This document shows positions 8,668-17,255 of a DNA stretch of 64,000 nt, piece by piece; the stretch's first letter is position 1; each line of letters begins with the position of its first letter. The notes under the pieces are model-generated. The model had not been told where the DNA came from. It searched no databases and saw only the letters and a program-made list of their open reading frames with translations. Source of the stretch: Pseudomonas sp. Bc-h (GTDB lineage: Bacteria > Pseudomonadota > Gammaproteobacteria > Pseudomonadales > Pseudomonadaceae). The stretch is taken from the NCBI RefSeq assembly GCF_002080045.1, contig NZ_MUIN01000005.1, positions 268,362 to 332,361 on the forward strand, read 5' to 3'. The position numbers and the translations under genes are program-made.

Positions 8668-9312
8668 TTATGCCCTGACGAAAGGGTTTTCACGCATCTC
8701 GTCGCCCAATCGAGTGTCCGGGCCGTGGCCCGTTACGACGGTGGCGTCTTCATCCAGGGTGTACAGCCGGTCCTTGATCGACCGCACGATGGTTGCCTGA
8801 TCGCCACCCCACAGATCCGTGCGCCCGACCCCACGCTTGAACAACGTGTCGCCCGCGATCAGCAATTTCGCGTCCTCGAACCAGAAAGACATCGAACCCG
8901 GCGTATGCCCGGGCGTATGCAGCGCAACCCCACAACCACAGGCCAACTCTTCATCATCCGCCAACCAATGATCCGGCGAAGGCACCGGCACGTACGGCAC
9001 GCGAAATACCTGACATTGGGTCTCGAGGTTGTCCCACAGGAACTGATCCTCTTTATGCAGATGCAATGTCGCCCCGGTTTTCTCCTTCAACTGCCCCGAC
9101 GCCAGAAAATGATCCAGATGCGCGTGGGTGTGAATGATGCTCACCACCCTCAAACCGTGGGCTTCAAGCCTGGCCAGGATCAACTCGTGATTGCCCCCCG
9201 GATCGACCACGATGGCCTGCCGGGTGACTGGGTCGCCGATGATCGTGCAGTTGCACTGCAAAGGGCCGACGGGGAAGGTTTCGCGGATGAGGGTGGGCTT
9301 TGGGGTTTGCAT
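8668..9312 (-). CDS. Metallo-beta-lactamase-fold hydrolase (glyoxalase II-like, YcbL type)
   Basis: The 214-residue single-domain MBL-fold protein has the zinc motif T-H-A-H-L-D-H at residues 62-68. Further metal ligands lie in HTPGHTPGS and in IAGDTLF, and a final His in VVTGHGPDT. The compact YcbL/GloB-like form lacks the C-terminal helical domain of true GloB, so thioester hydrolysis is likely but the substrate is open. The ATG at 9312 is chosen because the conserved N-terminus (ETFPVGPLQCNCTIIGD) starts there; an in-frame extension to 9426 has no similarity. Confidence 0.9.
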   Translation of the reverse strand: MQTPKPTLIRETFPVGPLQCNCTIIGDPVTRQAIVVDPGGNHELILARLEAHGLRVVSIIHTHAHLDHFLASGQLKEKTGATLHLHKEDQFLWDNLETQCQVFRVPYVPVPSPDHWLADDEELACGCGVALHTPGHTPGSMSFWFEDAKLLIAGDTLFKRGVGRTDLWGGDQATIVRSIKDRLYTLDEDATVVTGHGPDTRLGDEMRENPFVRA

Positions 9313-9422
9313 AGAGATCAGAACCTTAAGGTTTTCATGTCCGGGCGCGCCCGGCAGAGGGTTGCAACAAGATTCCCGCGAAACCCAACTTGATTCAACT
9401 GACACTCCCGAATATTGGCGGT

Positions 9423-10235
9423 TCACACCAAAACCATACTCACCATCACCACCCCCAGCAGCCCGACATAGACGCGCGCATGCAACTGATCGGGGATGCG
9501 CCCGACCCAGCGCGCCGCCAGGCGCATGCCGAACAATGCGCCTAAAGTCAGCGCGGCAAACGCGGCGAGGTTCACAAAGCCGATGTAGCCGGTGCCGAGG
9601 GCTGGGGCGTCCATCACGCCGGACAGCATGTAGGTGAACGTACCGACCAGTGCTACGGGCAGGCTGAGCGGGTTGGCCATGGAGGTCGCCTGGTTCATGC
9701 TCAATCCGCAGCGACGCAGCAGCGGGACAGTCATGACGCTGCCGCCAACGCCGAGAAAAGTCGCAATGGCGCCGATCAATACGCCGCCCGGCCCGGTTGC
9801 CCAGCGGCCCAAAAGCCGAGGCTCGCCTTCAACGGTGCGTGACACAAACCCTCGCCGACACAGGCAGTCCACGATGGTGATCGCCAGATAAACGATGAAT
9901 GCCACTCGCAACGCCTCGCCACTGACAAGCCCCGCGGCCAGCGCGCCCACCAACGAGCCGATGGCGATGAAACCCGCCAGCGGCCATAACCAGGTCTTGA
10001 GCAATGTACCGGCCCGGGCAGATCGGCGCGTGCTGAGCGATGCATTGACGATCATCACGCAAGTCGAGGTGGCGACCGCGACGTGCATCGCCGCCTGCTC
10101 GGCGAGCGAGCCGCCCGCGCCGCTGATCAATACCCCATACAGAACCGGTACGACCACAAAGCCGCCACCAAAACCGAACAGCACTGTGGTGGTTCCCGAA
10201 AGACCACCAAACAGCGCCAGTAATAAATACGTCAT
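9423..10235 (-). CDS. TauE/SafE (TSUP) family permease
   Basis: The 270-residue integral membrane protein has about eight predicted helices. The N-terminal half contains GGLSGTTTVLFGFGGGFVVVPVL, and the same glycine-rich pattern recurs in the second half (GAIATFLGVGGSVMTVPLL), the two-fold repeat typical of TSUP anion exporters and importers. The substrate (sulfonate, sulfite or an organic acid) cannot be decided. It runs divergently from an AraC-family regulator across a 112-base gap, which suggests that regulator controls it. Confidence 0.88.
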   Translation of the reverse strand: MTYLLLALFGGLSGTTTVLFGFGGGFVVVPVLYGVLISGAGGSLAEQAAMHVAVATSTCVMIVNASLSTRRSARAGTLLKTWLWPLAGFIAIGSLVGALAAGLVSGEALRVAFIVYLAITIVDCLCRRGFVSRTVEGEPRLLGRWATGPGGVLIGAIATFLGVGGSVMTVPLLRRCGLSMNQATSMANPLSLPVALVGTFTYMLSGVMDAPALGTGYIGFVNLAAFAALTLGALFGMRLAARWVGRIPDQLHARVYVGLLGVVMVSMVLV

Positions 10236-10347
10236 CGAGGGCTGCCTCAGAACAAGATGCTTAAACGATAGGAAATTGCCTCTCGACGCGCTTGAGGGTT
10301 CTGGCCAATCATGTTTGCGTTTCAGCCAACTCTTGAAGCGGCCCAAG

Positions 10348-11133
10348 ATGCGCAATATCTCCATCGATGCTCTCGACAGCACGCCTCGTCCGGTCATCGC
10401 CATCGGCAATGATTACCCGAATGGCTATCTGTTGCGTCGGCATCGTCACCGCCGCGCACAGTTGCTGTACGGCTCAACCGGGGTGATGAAGGTCTCTACG
10501 ACGCAAGGCGACTGGGTGGTGCCGCCACAGCAGGCGGTATGGATTGCACCGCGTATCGAACATGAAGTGCTGATGCTCGGGGTCAGCACCCGCAGCCTGT
10601 ATATCGAGCCCTCTGCCGCGCCGCTTTCAAGGTCGACGTGTGAGGTCATCGGCGTCTCGCCGCTGCTGCGTCAGCTGCTGATCGAGGCGGTGGAAATGCC
10701 GCTGACTTATGCCGAGCAAGGCCGCGATGGCGTGCTGATGACGCTGGCATTGCTGGAAATCGGCCAGGCGCGTGAATTGCCCTTGCAGATTCCACTGCCA
10801 GAAAAACCGCGATTGCTGGCGCGCTGCCAGGCATTTCTGCAAAACCCTGACATTCATCAATCGCCGCAAGCGTGGGCCCGAGACCTGTTTGTCAGCGAGC
10901 GTTCTTTCAGCCGTCTGTTTCGTGAGCAGACGCAGATGAGTTTCGGCCAGTGGCGACAACGCGCGTGTGTGGTGCTGGCGTTGTCGCGGTTGTCATCCGG
11001 GCATTCCATCACTCGGATTGCGCTGGACCTTGGCTACGAAAGCCCGGCGGCTTTTTCGACCATGTTTCGCAGGCTGATCGGCTGCTCTCCCAGTCACTAT
11101 TCCATTGCGCCAACAAGCGACAACGGGCAGTGA
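10348..11133 (+). CDS. AraC-family transcriptional regulator
   Basis: This 261-residue regulator has an N-terminal cupin sensor domain (LRRHRHRRAQLLYGSTGVM, VVPPQQAVWIAP) and a C-terminal double helix-turn-helix from about residue 165 (WARDLFVSERSFSRLFREQT, then ITRIALDLGYESPAAFSTMF). The start MRNISIDALD matches the domain boundary. A longer in-frame extension to 9895 runs antisense through the divergent permease gene and is rejected. It is related to the second AraC protein at 22659, and both sit beside a divergent transporter gene. Confidence 0.9.
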   Translation: MRNISIDALDSTPRPVIAIGNDYPNGYLLRRHRHRRAQLLYGSTGVMKVSTTQGDWVVPPQQAVWIAPRIEHEVLMLGVSTRSLYIEPSAAPLSRSTCEVIGVSPLLRQLLIEAVEMPLTYAEQGRDGVLMTLALLEIGQARELPLQIPLPEKPRLLARCQAFLQNPDIHQSPQAWARDLFVSERSFSRLFREQTQMSFGQWRQRACVVLALSRLSSGHSITRIALDLGYESPAAFSTMFRRLIGCSPSHYSIAPTSDNGQ

Positions 11134-11465
11134 AAAGTTGAACTAACGGGGGCAGATCCTCAGTCGGACCGAAGACTCCAGACGTATCGCCGCAGTGAGC
11201 TATCCTTCAAATCGTTACACAAGCCGTTTTATTTTTTGCGTCTATCTTGCTGCCTGTTTCACCACCTCGCGCTAAGCCCTGTTTAGTCGAAAAAAAGCAA
11301 AAAAAGCGCTATTAAGGGGCACACTTTTCGTTCATATATTTTTCAAAAAACCGCTCATATACTGGCACTGCGCGACCATCGTATGTGTGGCGTTCGAGAC
11401 GATAAGAAGTCGACTCGATGCCCCTCGCAAGGCAGCCCAGACCCAAAGCGTAAAGAGCAGGCTCC
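11134..11465. other. 332-base intergenic region upstream of HD-GYP gene
   Basis: There is no gene. The stretch is A/T-richer than its surroundings, with A-runs at 11290-11310 and TATA-like boxes near 11335 and 11358 (TATACT) that could serve the downstream gene. No operator or hairpin is obvious. Confidence 0.5.
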
Positions 11466-12665
11466 ATGCTAAGAAAAATCGCGGTCTCCGATCTGGCACT
11501 GGGCATGTACATCCACGAGTTCTGCCGTCCGCGTCTGCACGATCCATTCTGGACCCAGCACGTCGAACGCGAGTTGCGCGACCAAGAGGTGCTGCGCCGC
11601 ATTCAGGAATCGACCCGCGAGGTCTGGATCGACACTCGACGCGGCAAATGCCCGGACGAGCGAACCCCCATATTGGCCATCGCCGCGACCAGCGTGCGTG
11701 AAACCGATACCTCCCCCACAAGCATGGAGAAGGAGCTTGCCCGCGCGAAACTCATCTGCGGTCGCGCGAAAGCGGCGGTCATGACCATGTTCAGCGATGC
11801 CCGCATGGGGCGCTCGATGAACACCAAGGACGTCGATCTGCTGGTGGAAGAAATCTCCACCTCAATCATGCGTCACCCTCATGCGCTCATCAGCCTGTCG
11901 CGCCTGAAAACGTCCGACGAATACACCTACATGCACTCGGTGGCGGTGTGTGCGCTGATGGTAGCGCTGGCGCGGCAGATGGAACTGGACGAAGAACAGG
12001 TACGCGAGGCGGGGGTCGCCGGATTGATGCACGACGTCGGCAAGATGAGGATTGCTCCCGCCATCCTCAATAAGCCCGACCGTTTGACGTTCGAAGAATA
12101 CGAAGCCATGAAGCACCACCCGCAGGCGGGACTTGAGATTCTTCAGGGCAGCCAGCAGGTCACTGAAGCGGTCATGGATGTCTGTCTGCACCATCACGAA
12201 AAGGTCGACGGAAGCGGTTATCCCTACGGGCTCAAAGGTGAGGAAATCAGCGTCTTCGCCAAAATGGGCGCGATCTGCGATGTGTATGACGCCGTGACGT
12301 CCGACCGGCCGTACAAAAAGGGCTGGGATGCTGCCAAATCCATCCGTGAGATGGCCGCCTGGAAAGGCCACTTCGACGAAACGATCTTTCAGCATTTCGT
12401 GAAAACCGTCGGCATCTACCCGGTGGGTGCCTTGGTACGTCTTAAAAGCGAACGCTTGGGCGTGGTCATCGAACAGGGCGAAAAATCCCTGTTGCACCCG
12501 AAGGTCAAAGTCTTCCTCTCGACACGCACCCGGGTCTCGTTCGAGCCTGAAGTCATCAACCTTGCCCATTGCGATGAGCAGGACGCGATCGTCAGATTCG
12601 AGTTGGCCGAGGATTGGGGCGTGCGCAATATCGACAAGATGTGGGCAGGCGAAACAAGCTTGTAG
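11466..12665 (+). CDS. HD-GYP domain protein (c-di-GMP phosphodiesterase)
   Basis: The 399-residue protein has an N-terminal DUF3391 domain (residues 1-130) and a complete HD-GYP domain (about 140-320). The metal-binding HD is at 189-190 in HDVGKMRI, and the diagnostic segment HHHEKVDGSGYP at 242-253 keeps the GYP triad. It should hydrolyse cyclic di-GMP and so influence motility and biofilm. No membrane segment or receiver domain is present, so the sensed input is unclear. The C-terminal ~80 residues resemble the beta-rich tail of DUF3391/HD-GYP proteins. Confidence 0.93.
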   Translation: MLRKIAVSDLALGMYIHEFCRPRLHDPFWTQHVERELRDQEVLRRIQESTREVWIDTRRGKCPDERTPILAIAATSVRETDTSPTSMEKELARAKLICGRAKAAVMTMFSDARMGRSMNTKDVDLLVEEISTSIMRHPHALISLSRLKTSDEYTYMHSVAVCALMVALARQMELDEEQVREAGVAGLMHDVGKMRIAPAILNKPDRLTFEEYEAMKHHPQAGLEILQGSQQVTEAVMDVCLHHHEKVDGSGYPYGLKGEEISVFAKMGAICDVYDAVTSDRPYKKGWDAAKSIREMAAWKGHFDETIFQHFVKTVGIYPVGALVRLKSERLGVVIEQGEKSLLHPKVKVFLSTRTRVSFEPEVINLAHCDEQDAIVRFELAEDWGVRNIDKMWAGETSL

Positions 12666-12694
12666 AAAACCGGCTTTCTTGCCAGCTCAATGCC

Positions 12695-15454
12695 CTACCC
12701 CAATAACCCCAACTCCTGCGCCCGGGCAACCGCCTGGGTCCTGCGTTCGACGCCGAGCTTACTGTTGATATGGCTGGCGTGGGTCTTGACCGTGTGCAGA
12801 GAAATAAACAGCCGGTCGCTGATTTCCTGATTGGAACAACCCTGGGCGATGAGTTGCAGCACCCCCAGTTCGCGGGCGCTGAGCGAGTCGTTGCCGTGGC
12901 AGGCCGAAGGCTCATTGACGTCGCGGGCGCAGGGCAAGTCTTTGCCGGTGCTCGGCGGCAGTTGATTGAGCAGGTATTCCACCAGCCTGCAGGTGGGCCG
13001 CTTGAGCAGTTGTTCGCGCAGCCAGTCAGGATGGTTGCGAATGACCCCGAGCAAGGGCAAGACAGCACCGCCGGTTGCAGCTTGAAAACACCGATCAAGC
13101 AAGTTCTGTGCAGATGTGCGATCCGAGCTGTCGAGCGCCAACAGGATGTGTTGGCTCATCGCGTTCAGCCCCAGCAACCCGGCACCGATCTGCTGCGCGT
13201 ATGCCGCAAGCTGCGTCAGGCGCTGAGCGCTATCGTCGGGGCGACCCTGAATCTTGTCGAGCATCGCCCGCAGCAACTCGATGTGTTGAGGCATCTGTGG
13301 CAAGCATTCGGGCGCCGCCGCAGGATGATCGCCGCCGTAGGTCTGACCCAGGCGCAGCAGCCAGGCATCGGCAAGATCAATGCGCCCCTGCGCCAGCCAC
13401 AGTTCGCATTTGGCGAGGGTGATCATCGCCAGGTAATAGACGGGGGGTACGTCCCAGATATGCATAAGCCGCTCGGCTTCGGCCAGTTCGGCGAACGCTT
13501 CGGCAAAGCGCCCCTCCCTGCCCTCGAGCCCGGCAATCACGCAATGGCCGATCAGCACGCTGATATCGCGGCATGCGCGAGCTTCGGCCAGACCGGCGTT
13601 CAACCGCGCACGCCCGGCGTCGGGTTGCAGGCACTGAACGAGCAGATAGCCCTCGTACAAGGTCAGCCGCGCGCGCACCGCATACAGGCGCTGAGACGAC
13701 AACCCGTTCAAGCGGCGCAACCCCTGTCGCACCTCATCCAGAGAGCGCAAGGCTTCACCCCGCGCCTGCAAGGTGCGGGCGCGATCGTAGTGCGCGAGGG
13801 CTTCGAACAGGGGATTGGCGACCCGTTGTGCCAACTCCAGCGCTTCTCGATTCAAGGCCCGGGCGCGCCACAGATCACCTTCGGCAATCGCCAGATTGGC
13901 CAGCGTCGAGAGGCACAACAGCCGCTGCCCGTAACGCTTTTGCGGAAGGCTGGCCAACGCCTCACTGCAATAGCGGTGAGCGGTTTCACTGTCGCCGCGG
14001 CCGCGGGCGATGATGCCGCTGAGGGCCAGCCACTGCGCCAGCATGGACTTCTGCGCCGTCGCCGATGGCGCTGGCAGGAAGCGGCTAAGGTGATTACCGA
14101 GTTCTTCTGCGGCATCCAGTTGGCATGCAAGCCCCAGCGCCCAGGCGTACAGGACGATCAAGCGCGGCGTGCTGATCAGCAGGCTGTCGGGCAGGTCCAT
14201 TTTCCAGCGCAGCAGCATGCCGACATTCTGCTCGGCCAGCAGCTGTTCTTCGGAAAGGTTCTGCACCAGATTGGCAGCGACATCCAGATGGCCTGCGCGC
14301 AATGCCTGTTCGATCGCTTCGTCAAGCAACCCCTGCTCACTGAACCAGCGACAGGCATTGAGGTGCAGTCTTCTTTGCTGCGGCGCGACGCTGTTTCCGG
14401 CACGCGCACGCAACAGATCGGAGAATAAATGGTGATAGCGAAACCAGCGCCCGTGCTCGTCCAGCGGCACCAGAAACACTTGATGGGCCTGAAGGAAACT
14501 CAGCATTTCAGCGCTGTCGTGACTGTCGCGGGCTGCATTGCATAACGAGCTGCAGAAGCGTTCCAGGCACGCGGTTTCATAAAGGAAGGCTTGAACGTCG
14601 GCGGGCAGGCAATCGATCACCTCTTCGAGAAGGTAATCGCGGATCAACCCTTCGCCGCCGTTGAGTTCCTGGGTGAGCGTGTTGCTCCCTGCCTCGTTGG
14701 CCGCCAGCAGCCAGAAACGCAAACCGGCGACCCAGCCCTCGCTGCGCTGCAATAAATTGTGCAGCGCAGTGTCGGTGAGCGAGTTGCTGTGCTGGTCCAG
14801 CACCGCCATGGATTCGTCGTCGGTCAGCCGGAGGTCCTGTTCGGACAGCTCCAACAACTGCCGAGACAGACGCAAACGCGCCAGATGCCAGTCGGGTCGC
14901 TGGCGGCTGGTGACCATGACGATCATGCCCGCAGGCAGGTGATTGAGCAGAAATTGCAGGCAGCGATCAAGAACCGGGCCCTGCACAAGGTGATAGTCGT
15001 CGAGCACCAATAACAGCGGCTTGCTCAGCATCAGGTGCATCGCCAACTCATCGAGCAGGCTGTCGAGCCATTCTTCGAAGGCAAATGGCTGGTGACGCTG
15101 GCGCATTTTCAGCAGGCCAAGGGCTTGACCGCCGAGTTGGGGGAAGAACTGTTGCAGGCCGGACAAAAGCCGTTCAAGGAAACGCCCGGGATCGCTGTCG
15201 CGCTGACTCAGGCCAAGCCACAGATTCTGCCACTGATCGGGCAGGCTCTGGCAGAACTCCACCGCCAGCGAACTCTTGCCGAACCCTGCCGGCGCACTGA
15301 CCAGCAACAGACGGCCTGACAAACCGGCACTCAGCCGCTCGCACAGCCGGGGTCTGGGCACATAACCTTCAGGCAGTGGTGGGCGGAAGAAACGTCCTTC
15401 CAACGCAGTGACTGCGTGATTTGCGAATCCTTGCAAACGCGACAGATCAGTCAT
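12695..15454 (-). CDS. MalT-like LuxR-family ATPase regulator
   Basis: The 919-residue large LuxR-type regulator has a Walker A motif SAPAGFGKS (53-61), Walker B-like LLLVLDDYH, a long TPR-like helical middle and a C-terminal LuxR helix-turn-helix (LSARELGVLQLIAQGCSNQE to NSKLGVERRTQAVARA, about 858-915). This is the MalT/AlkS-type layout, in which ligand and ATP drive activation. It lies downstream of the DUF1302-DUF1329 pair on the same strand. From memory, P. putida and P. aeruginosa have the same regulator/DUF1329/DUF1302/acyl-CoA synthetase set, so control of those genes is the best guess. Confidence 0.9.
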   Translation of the reverse strand: MTDLSRLQGFANHAVTALEGRFFRPPLPEGYVPRPRLCERLSAGLSGRLLLVSAPAGFGKSSLAVEFCQSLPDQWQNLWLGLSQRDSDPGRFLERLLSGLQQFFPQLGGQALGLLKMRQRHQPFAFEEWLDSLLDELAMHLMLSKPLLLVLDDYHLVQGPVLDRCLQFLLNHLPAGMIVMVTSRQRPDWHLARLRLSRQLLELSEQDLRLTDDESMAVLDQHSNSLTDTALHNLLQRSEGWVAGLRFWLLAANEAGSNTLTQELNGGEGLIRDYLLEEVIDCLPADVQAFLYETACLERFCSSLCNAARDSHDSAEMLSFLQAHQVFLVPLDEHGRWFRYHHLFSDLLRARAGNSVAPQQRRLHLNACRWFSEQGLLDEAIEQALRAGHLDVAANLVQNLSEEQLLAEQNVGMLLRWKMDLPDSLLISTPRLIVLYAWALGLACQLDAAEELGNHLSRFLPAPSATAQKSMLAQWLALSGIIARGRGDSETAHRYCSEALASLPQKRYGQRLLCLSTLANLAIAEGDLWRARALNREALELAQRVANPLFEALAHYDRARTLQARGEALRSLDEVRQGLRRLNGLSSQRLYAVRARLTLYEGYLLVQCLQPDAGRARLNAGLAEARACRDISVLIGHCVIAGLEGREGRFAEAFAELAEAERLMHIWDVPPVYYLAMITLAKCELWLAQGRIDLADAWLLRLGQTYGGDHPAAAPECLPQMPQHIELLRAMLDKIQGRPDDSAQRLTQLAAYAQQIGAGLLGLNAMSQHILLALDSSDRTSAQNLLDRCFQAATGGAVLPLLGVIRNHPDWLREQLLKRPTCRLVEYLLNQLPPSTGKDLPCARDVNEPSACHGNDSLSARELGVLQLIAQGCSNQEISDRLFISLHTVKTHASHINSKLGVERRTQAVARAQELGLLG

Positions 15455-15651
15455 GGCCGGCTCTTGTTAGAAGTGCTTGTTATTCGGCGTTCAGATGTCG
15501 GGAGACTAGCGGCTATGTCAGCGCTTTTGAAGAATGTTCGACGAAAGACTGTAAGAAAACATATCCCATCAACAGGGCGAATGTTGCTTCATATGTTTTT
15601 GGAGAGGGAGAGATCGAACGGCATGAACCGTTTCGAGAGACGAACACCTGG

Positions 15652-15713
15652 AGCAGCCCGGCTTGCCGGCGGCGTCGATCTTGAAAACGCCACGGCCGGC
15701 AAGCCGGACTGCC
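15652..15713. repeat. REP element (GCCGGCGG family)
   Basis: AGCAGCCCGGCTTGCCGGCG is followed by the complement ending GCCGGCAAGCCGGACTGCC. It lies between the DUF1329 and LuxR-type genes. Confidence 0.85.
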
Positions 15714-15740
15714 AAGGGCGTCAAAAACTGGGACCGTTCA

Positions 15741-15773
15741 AAAAACACCCCGACGAATCGGGGTGTGTTCTTC
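15741..15773 (-). terminator. Rho-independent terminator after DUF1329 gene
   Basis: An eight-bp stem CACCCCGA/TCGGGGTG with a CGAA tetraloop is followed by a T-run when read on the minus strand. It would end the DUF1302-DUF1329 transcript about 100 bases past its last stop. Confidence 0.8.
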
Positions 15774-15875
15774 TTGCGGCTATGGGGTTCAACCATAGGG
15801 TAAAGCGGCGGAGGACAACGGTGCGCTGTAGCTGTGATCAACGGTGCACGGCTCTCCGCCAATTCGGTCAGACGA

Positions 15876-17246
15876 TCAGCGCACTCCTTCCTGACGCAGT
15901 GCGTTCGGCTGGAAGTCGCTGGTGGAGGCGGTGAAGCCGAAGTCGTAGGCGCGTTTCTCTTCGTTCTTCATGCCCAGCGCCAGATAGCGGCCGGACTGCA
16001 GGTCGTACAAGGTTTCCACCGCGTACCACGGCACCTGTTTGTCGTAGTAGTTCTCGGCATGGGCTTCGGCTACACGCCACAGTTGACCACGACCGTCGTA
16101 ATGGTCGATGACCGCGGCTTGCCAGGTGTCTTCGTCGATGAAGAAGTCACGCTTGGCGTAGATGTGGCGCTGGCCTTCCTTCAGGGTGGCAGTCACGTGC
16201 CATACACGACGCAGCTCGTAGCGCGCCAGGTCCTGGTTGATGTGGCCGGGGCGAACGATGTCGGCGTATTTGAGTTTCGGATCGTCGAGCTTGTAGCTGT
16301 CGGACGCGATGTACATCTCTTGCTTGCCAATCAATTTCCAGTCGTAGCGATCAGGCGCGCCGTTGTACATGTCCAGGTTGTCGGAGGTACGCAGGCCGTC
16401 GGCGGCTGTACCCGGGCCGTCATAGGACACTTGCGGCGCACGACGCACACGACGTTGACCGGCGTTGTAGACCCATGCCGCGCGAGGTTCTTTCACCTGA
16501 TCTAGGGTCTCGTGAACCAGCAGTACCGAACCTGCCAGACGTGCTGGCGCGGTCACCTCCTGCTTGAAGTAGAACAGGATGTTACCCGGATTCTGCGGGT
16601 TGAAATCCTTCATCTTGTCGCGGAAGACGAACTGGTCTTCGAAATACACAGGGCTGAATGAGCCGTTGGTTTGCGGCGTCACCTGCACCACCAGACGTTT
16701 CACGCTGCCGCCGCGATAGCGGGTGATGTGGTTCCAGATCACCTCAAGACCGTCTTTTGGAATCGGGAACGGCACGGCGGTTTCGAAGTTTTCCAGACCG
16801 TTACCACCGCCCACCAGTTTGGTGTTGGTGGCGTTTTTCTTGATGGCGGCAAACACATCGGCAGGCACGGTAGCGCCACGGTGCGATGGGTAGACCGGCA
16901 TCTTGAAGGTGTCCGGGTAACGCTTGAACATCGCGTATTGGCCCGGTGCCAAGTTGTTTTTGTACTGCTCGACGTTCTGCGCGGTGATGGTGAACAGCGG
17001 TTTTTCGCTGGCGTACGGGTTGGCCAGAAAGCCCTTGTCGTCCACGGCGCCAGCGTTGGTCGCCATCGGCGTCCAGGCAGGAATGGTGTTGGCGGCGTTG
17101 CCGGCCTTCTCCGCGCCCATTGGCGTCAGGGTGGTGCCCAGCTTGGCGGCGTCATCGGCAGAGACGGCGGCCATCACCCCGGTAGCGAGCAATGACAGGC
17201 CCAGTACTCCGACGTGCAAAAGACCCTTGGTGATTTTCATGTTCAT
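15876..17246 (-). CDS. DUF1329 envelope protein
   Basis: The 456-residue exported protein of the DUF1329 family has a Sec signal peptide (residues 1-28, GVLGLSLLATGVMAAVSA). The mature region is rich in Tyr and Trp (ITRYRGGSVKRLVVQVTPQT, YARYELRRVWHVTATLKEG), consistent with the LolA/outer-membrane-sorting-like beta fold assigned to the family. It starts 9 bases after the DUF1302 stop, so the two are co-transcribed. I prefer the ATG at 17246, six bases after AAGGA; another in-frame ATG at 17252 abuts the ribosome site. Its role is unknown, but the pairing with DUF1302 and an acyl-CoA synthetase suggests handling of hydrophobic substrates. Confidence 0.9.
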   Translation of the reverse strand: MNMKITKGLLHVGVLGLSLLATGVMAAVSADDAAKLGTTLTPMGAEKAGNAANTIPAWTPMATNAGAVDDKGFLANPYASEKPLFTITAQNVEQYKNNLAPGQYAMFKRYPDTFKMPVYPSHRGATVPADVFAAIKKNATNTKLVGGGNGLENFETAVPFPIPKDGLEVIWNHITRYRGGSVKRLVVQVTPQTNGSFSPVYFEDQFVFRDKMKDFNPQNPGNILFYFKQEVTAPARLAGSVLLVHETLDQVKEPRAAWVYNAGQRRVRRAPQVSYDGPGTAADGLRTSDNLDMYNGAPDRYDWKLIGKQEMYIASDSYKLDDPKLKYADIVRPGHINQDLARYELRRVWHVTATLKEGQRHIYAKRDFFIDEDTWQAAVIDHYDGRGQLWRVAEAHAENYYDKQVPWYAVETLYDLQSGRYLALGMKNEEKRAYDFGFTASTSDFQPNALRQEGVR

Positions 17247-17255
17247 GGTCATTCC

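Larger units (their letters stand above)
15455..15875. other. 421-base region upstream of the MalT-like gene
   Basis: There is no credible gene. It holds the putative promoter region of the LuxR-family gene next to 15454, a REP doublet at 15652-15713 and a terminator hairpin at 15741-15773. Confidence 0.6.

Noticed and set aside
9895..10347. N-terminal extension of the AraC gene at 10348
   Set aside because: It would run antisense through the divergent permease gene and adds no conserved residues.
12770..14428. Long open frame of 552 codons on the plus strand
   Set aside because: It is antisense to the MalT-like regulator, whose domains are unmistakable. Long antisense frames are common in high-GC genes; no family motif is present.
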